This document shows positions 5,486-6,747 of a DNA stretch of 6,747 bases, in pieces. The stretch is from positions 1 to 6,747 of the forward strand of contig DAOVBJ010000049.1 in assembly GCA_030670615.1 (NCBI GenBank), in the 5' to 3' direction. A model generated the notes under the pieces. That model was not told the DNA's origin. It made no database searches and saw only the letters and a program-made list of their open reading frames with translations. The translations under genes were made by a program, and so were the position numbers. Source of the stretch: Candidatus Bathyarchaeota archaeon (lineage in GTDB: Archaea > Thermoproteota > Bathyarchaeia > RBG-16-48-13 > GCA-020355125). Numbering within the stretch: the stretch's first letter is position 1; each line of letters starts with the position of its first letter.

Positions 5486-5887
5486 TTGAGTAAGCCAACC
5501 AGCGTGGGAAGCTTGAGAAGGGGTCAAAGCATCGTCATCAATGGTGAACCATATAAAATAGTGTCCTTGGAAAAGTCGAAGCCGGGAAAACATGGGTCAG
5601 CCAAGGCTCGAATCACCGCCATACACATCTTTGACAATACTAAAAAGAGCGTTGTAAGCCCGGTCAACGCCAAGATTGATGTCCCCCTCATCGAGAAGAG
5701 AACCGCCCAGATCGTGTACATGGAGGAGGATTCCATTCAATTGATGGATCTCGAGAGTTATGAATCGTTCTTTACGTCAAAGCCCACGGAAAAAGAGATT
5801 TTGAACAAGCTCTCCCCTAACGCGGAAGTCGAGTATTGGAACGTCTTGGGAAGAACTAAAATCGTTAGAGTGAAGGGGTCTTCGTAG
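5486..5887 (+). CDS. eif5A: Translation initiation factor aIF5A (hypusine-containing)
   Basis: Homologue of eIF5A/EF-P. It binds the ribosome near the P site and helps form difficult peptide bonds; a conserved lysine is modified to deoxyhypusine or hypusine. From the chosen start the protein has 133 residues. The N-terminal SH3-like domain contains SKPGKHGSAKARI (31-43), with Lys35 in the PGKHG loop as the modification site. The C-terminal OB-fold contains VPLIEKRTAQI and QLMDLESYESF. I chose TTG at 5486, giving MSKPTSVGSL, because homologues start this way and GGAG (5479-5482) lies just upstream. In-frame alternatives are TTG at 5471 and GTG at 5477, adding five or three residues. It is transcribed from its own TATA box. 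Confidence 0.96.
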   Translation: MSKPTSVGSLRRGQSIVINGEPYKIVSLEKSKPGKHGSAKARITAIHIFDNTKKSVVSPVNAKIDVPLIEKRTAQIVYMEEDSIQLMDLESYESFFTSKPTEKEILNKLSPNAEVEYWNVLGRTKIVRVKGSS

Positions 5888-5918
5888 ACTACATCAAGAC
5901 GGGTCAACTTCAGCAATG

Positions 5919-5928
5919 CTTATATGTA
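5919..5928 (+). promoter_or_regulatory. TATA box for the zinc-ribbon/acylphosphatase pair
   Basis: CTTATATGTA lies in an AT-rich segment after aIF5A. The predicted transcript start is near 5946-5950, about 33 bases before the ATG at 5982. Downstream T-rich sequence (5929-5945) may also end the aIF5A transcript. Confidence 0.45.
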
Positions 5929-5981
5929 TTTTAATTAGTTAATTGTAAAGTTTCAGTTAAAATCATTGGAAGTGGTATTTG

Positions 5982-6206
5982 ATGAGGGTCTCATGCAACC
6001 TATGCGATAAAGAGGTTGAAACCAAAGAGGAAGATCTCTATATGACCGTGAAATGGTGCTTTGACGAGATGTTAAAGTTGAATGATATCGAGGTCGAAAA
6101 AGACCTCGGACGCGTAGTTAGCGTTTGTGCTGATTGCTGGTCCAATAAACTGAAGAAAAAACTCTCTGTGAACAACTATTTCTGGATGTATGACAAGGAA
6201 GTTTAG
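5982..6206 (+). CDS. Small zinc-ribbon protein of unknown function
   Basis: A 74-residue protein with two CxxC knuckles, CNLC (5-8) and CADC (49-52), separated by about 40 charged residues including KEEDLYMTVKWCFDEMLK; a further lone Cys is at 26. The four paired cysteines probably bind one zinc ion and staple the termini together. The C-terminus is basic then aromatic (KLKKKLSVNNYFWMY). There is no signal peptide or membrane segment. I chose ATG 5982 over the adjoining TTG 5979 because GGAAGTGG (5968-5975) is well spaced from it. It is followed after 16 bases by the acylphosphatase gene on the same strand, so the two are likely co-transcribed. The family is not recognised; nucleic-acid or protein binding is only a guess. 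Confidence 0.8.
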   Translation: MRVSCNLCDKEVETKEEDLYMTVKWCFDEMLKLNDIEVEKDLGRVVSVCADCWSNKLKKKLSVNNYFWMYDKEV

Positions 6207-6222
6207 CTTAAGGAAGAAGCAA

Positions 6223-6495
6223 ATGAAGGTCAGAGCCCACATCCTCGTGAAGGGCAGGGTTCAAGGCGTCTTTTTTAGATTTAGCACACGAGAGGAAGCC
6301 CAAAAAAGAAGTATAGTGGGATGGATCCGAAATCTCCCAGACGGGTGCGTGGAAGCAATCTTTGAGGGGGAGAAGGGAAAAGTTAGGGCGATGATTGATT
6401 TCTGTAGGGTGGGGCCGCCACGAGCTAATGTCATAAGAGTCGATGTGACGTGGGGAGAAGTTGACGGTTTTTATGATACGTTTAGGATACGATGA
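6223..6495 (+). CDS. acyP: Acylphosphatase
   Basis: A small cytosolic enzyme that hydrolyses carboxyl-phosphate bonds in acyl phosphates such as acetyl phosphate or 1,3-bisphosphoglycerate. The 90 residues fit the family length and its ferredoxin-like fold. The signature GRVQGVFFRFSTREEA (11-26) forms the phosphate-binding loop with catalytic Arg19. GWIRNLPDGCVEAIFEG (33-49) supplies catalytic Asn37 and the usual strand after it. VGPPRANV (71-78) and a C-terminal FRIR complete the pattern. I use ATG 6223, which gives the family N-terminus (MKVRAHILVKGRVQG) and has AGGAAG (6211-6216) upstream. An in-frame upstream ATG at 6190 would add 11 residues but would overlap the preceding gene. It is probably the second gene of a two-gene unit. 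Confidence 0.95.
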   Translation: MKVRAHILVKGRVQGVFFRFSTREEAQKRSIVGWIRNLPDGCVEAIFEGEKGKVRAMIDFCRVGPPRANVIRVDVTWGEVDGFYDTFRIR

Positions 6496-6521
6496 AGTAG
6501 GGCATATAATCGGCTTTTGAA

Positions 6522-6600
6522 TAGATTTTTCGGTAGCGAGGCGGAAGGCAGGAGCGACATCGCCAAATCTCAGGTGTTTAACTTCCACGCCAACAACCAC
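6522..6600 (-). pseudogene. Possible remnant of a redoxin-like gene start (speculative)
   Basis: On the minus strand a GTG (6598-6600) is preceded at 4 bases by GAGGTGA (6605-6611 in reverse), the best Shine-Dalgarno match in the window. The first 26 codons read like the start of a peroxiredoxin or AhpC/TSA protein: HLRFGDVAPAFRLAT resembles the family's LKVGDxAPDFxL. After about 6520 the frame only mirrors the antisense of the acylphosphatase and shows no CxxC or peroxidatic motif. It could be a truncated gene start or coincidence. Confidence 0.2.
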
Positions 6601-6626
6601 CCCTTCACCTCTACTCAGTGTTTATC

Positions 6627-6645
6627 CGAGACCGAGAGGTTCTCG
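6627..6645. repeat. Hairpin with GAGA tetraloop
   Basis: CGAGACC (6627-6633) pairs with GGTTCTCG (6638-6645) across GAGA, a GNRA-type loop, with one bulged T. It lies between the possible minus-strand start at 6600 and the possible plus-strand gene start near the window end, and could belong to a leader RNA or a protein-binding site. Confidence 0.3.
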
Positions 6646-6731
6646 TAGAGTTTAGAATAGCTCACAGGACTGTGAAGCTGTTGAATCGGGATAAGTCAGC
6701 GAGACATCGATGGGAGAAAGGGAGCCGCCAT

Positions 6732-6747
6732 ATGACAGTCTTCGGGT
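6732..6747 (+). CDS. Possible 5' end of a gene running off the window
   Basis: ATG 6732 is preceded at 7 bases by GGGAG (6720-6724), a fair ribosome-binding site, and a TATA-like TTTAGAATA lies at 6651-6659. Only five codons are visible (MTVFG). The same frame is open back to 6582, with GTG at 6672 and 6618 as further possible starts. Another ATG at 6710 opens a different frame that also reaches the edge. No family can be named. Confidence 0.25.

Noticed and set aside
5214..5489. 91-codon plus-strand frame upstream of aIF5A
   Set aside because: It has no ribosome-binding site or recognisable motif, spans the aIF5A TATA box, and overlaps the aIF5A start in another frame.
6541..6560. GCGGAAGGCAGGAGCGA resembling SRP RNA helix 8
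   Set aside because: The match to the conserved GGAAGG-AGCA loop is imperfect and the surrounding stem does not form.
1..6747. CRISPR arrays, insertion sequences, integrase sites or toxin-antitoxin pairs
   Set aside because: No regularly spaced repeats, transposase or recombinase motifs, or terminal inverted repeats were seen.

Overview
This window is archaeal chromosome. The protein set shows it: an archaeal/eukaryotic-type tryptophanyl-tRNA synthetase, an archaeal-type ribosomal protein S8 (130 aa), a hypusine-type initiation factor aIF5A, an OGG1-type 8-oxoguanine glycosylase and a small acylphosphatase. The control signals agree. TATA-box promoters of the TTTAWATA type lie about 25-30 bases before the likely transcript starts, there are Shine-Dalgarno-like GGAAGTGA/GGTGA elements, and GTG and TTG starts are frequent. 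I cannot name the phylum from the sequence. A TACK-type or deep-branching lineage is a guess.

Layout. 1-155: the 3' end of an unrecognised gene. 395-1264 (+): OGG1-family DNA glycosylase, behind a good TATA box at 250. 1512-2438 (-): an unusual cytosolic protein with an M23/lipoyl-like N-terminal domain, convergent with the glycosylase. 2439-3338: a 900-base stretch with no convincing gene. It holds a promoter-like element next to a perfect palindrome, possible RNA structure, and the promoter and leader of trpS. 3339-4454 (+): trpS. 4676-5068 (+): rps8, standing alone. 5069-5485: 417 bases without a convincing gene, rich in short repeats, ending in a consensus TATA box. 5486-5887 (+): aIF5A. 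5982-6206 and 6223-6495 (+): a small zinc-ribbon protein and an acylphosphatase, 16 bases apart and probably one transcript. 6496-6747: mostly non-coding, perhaps with the start of another gene.

TrpS, S8 and aIF5A all serve translation, but each appears to have its own promoter, so this is a cluster of single-gene units rather than an operon. Coding density of confident genes is only about 60-65%, low for an archaeon. The two most interesting points are the trpS leader, which carries three tiny Trp-containing reading frames and a hairpin followed by six T's (an attenuator-like layout), and the separation of rps8 from the usual ribosomal-protein operon. Every regulatory proposal here is inference from sequence alone.
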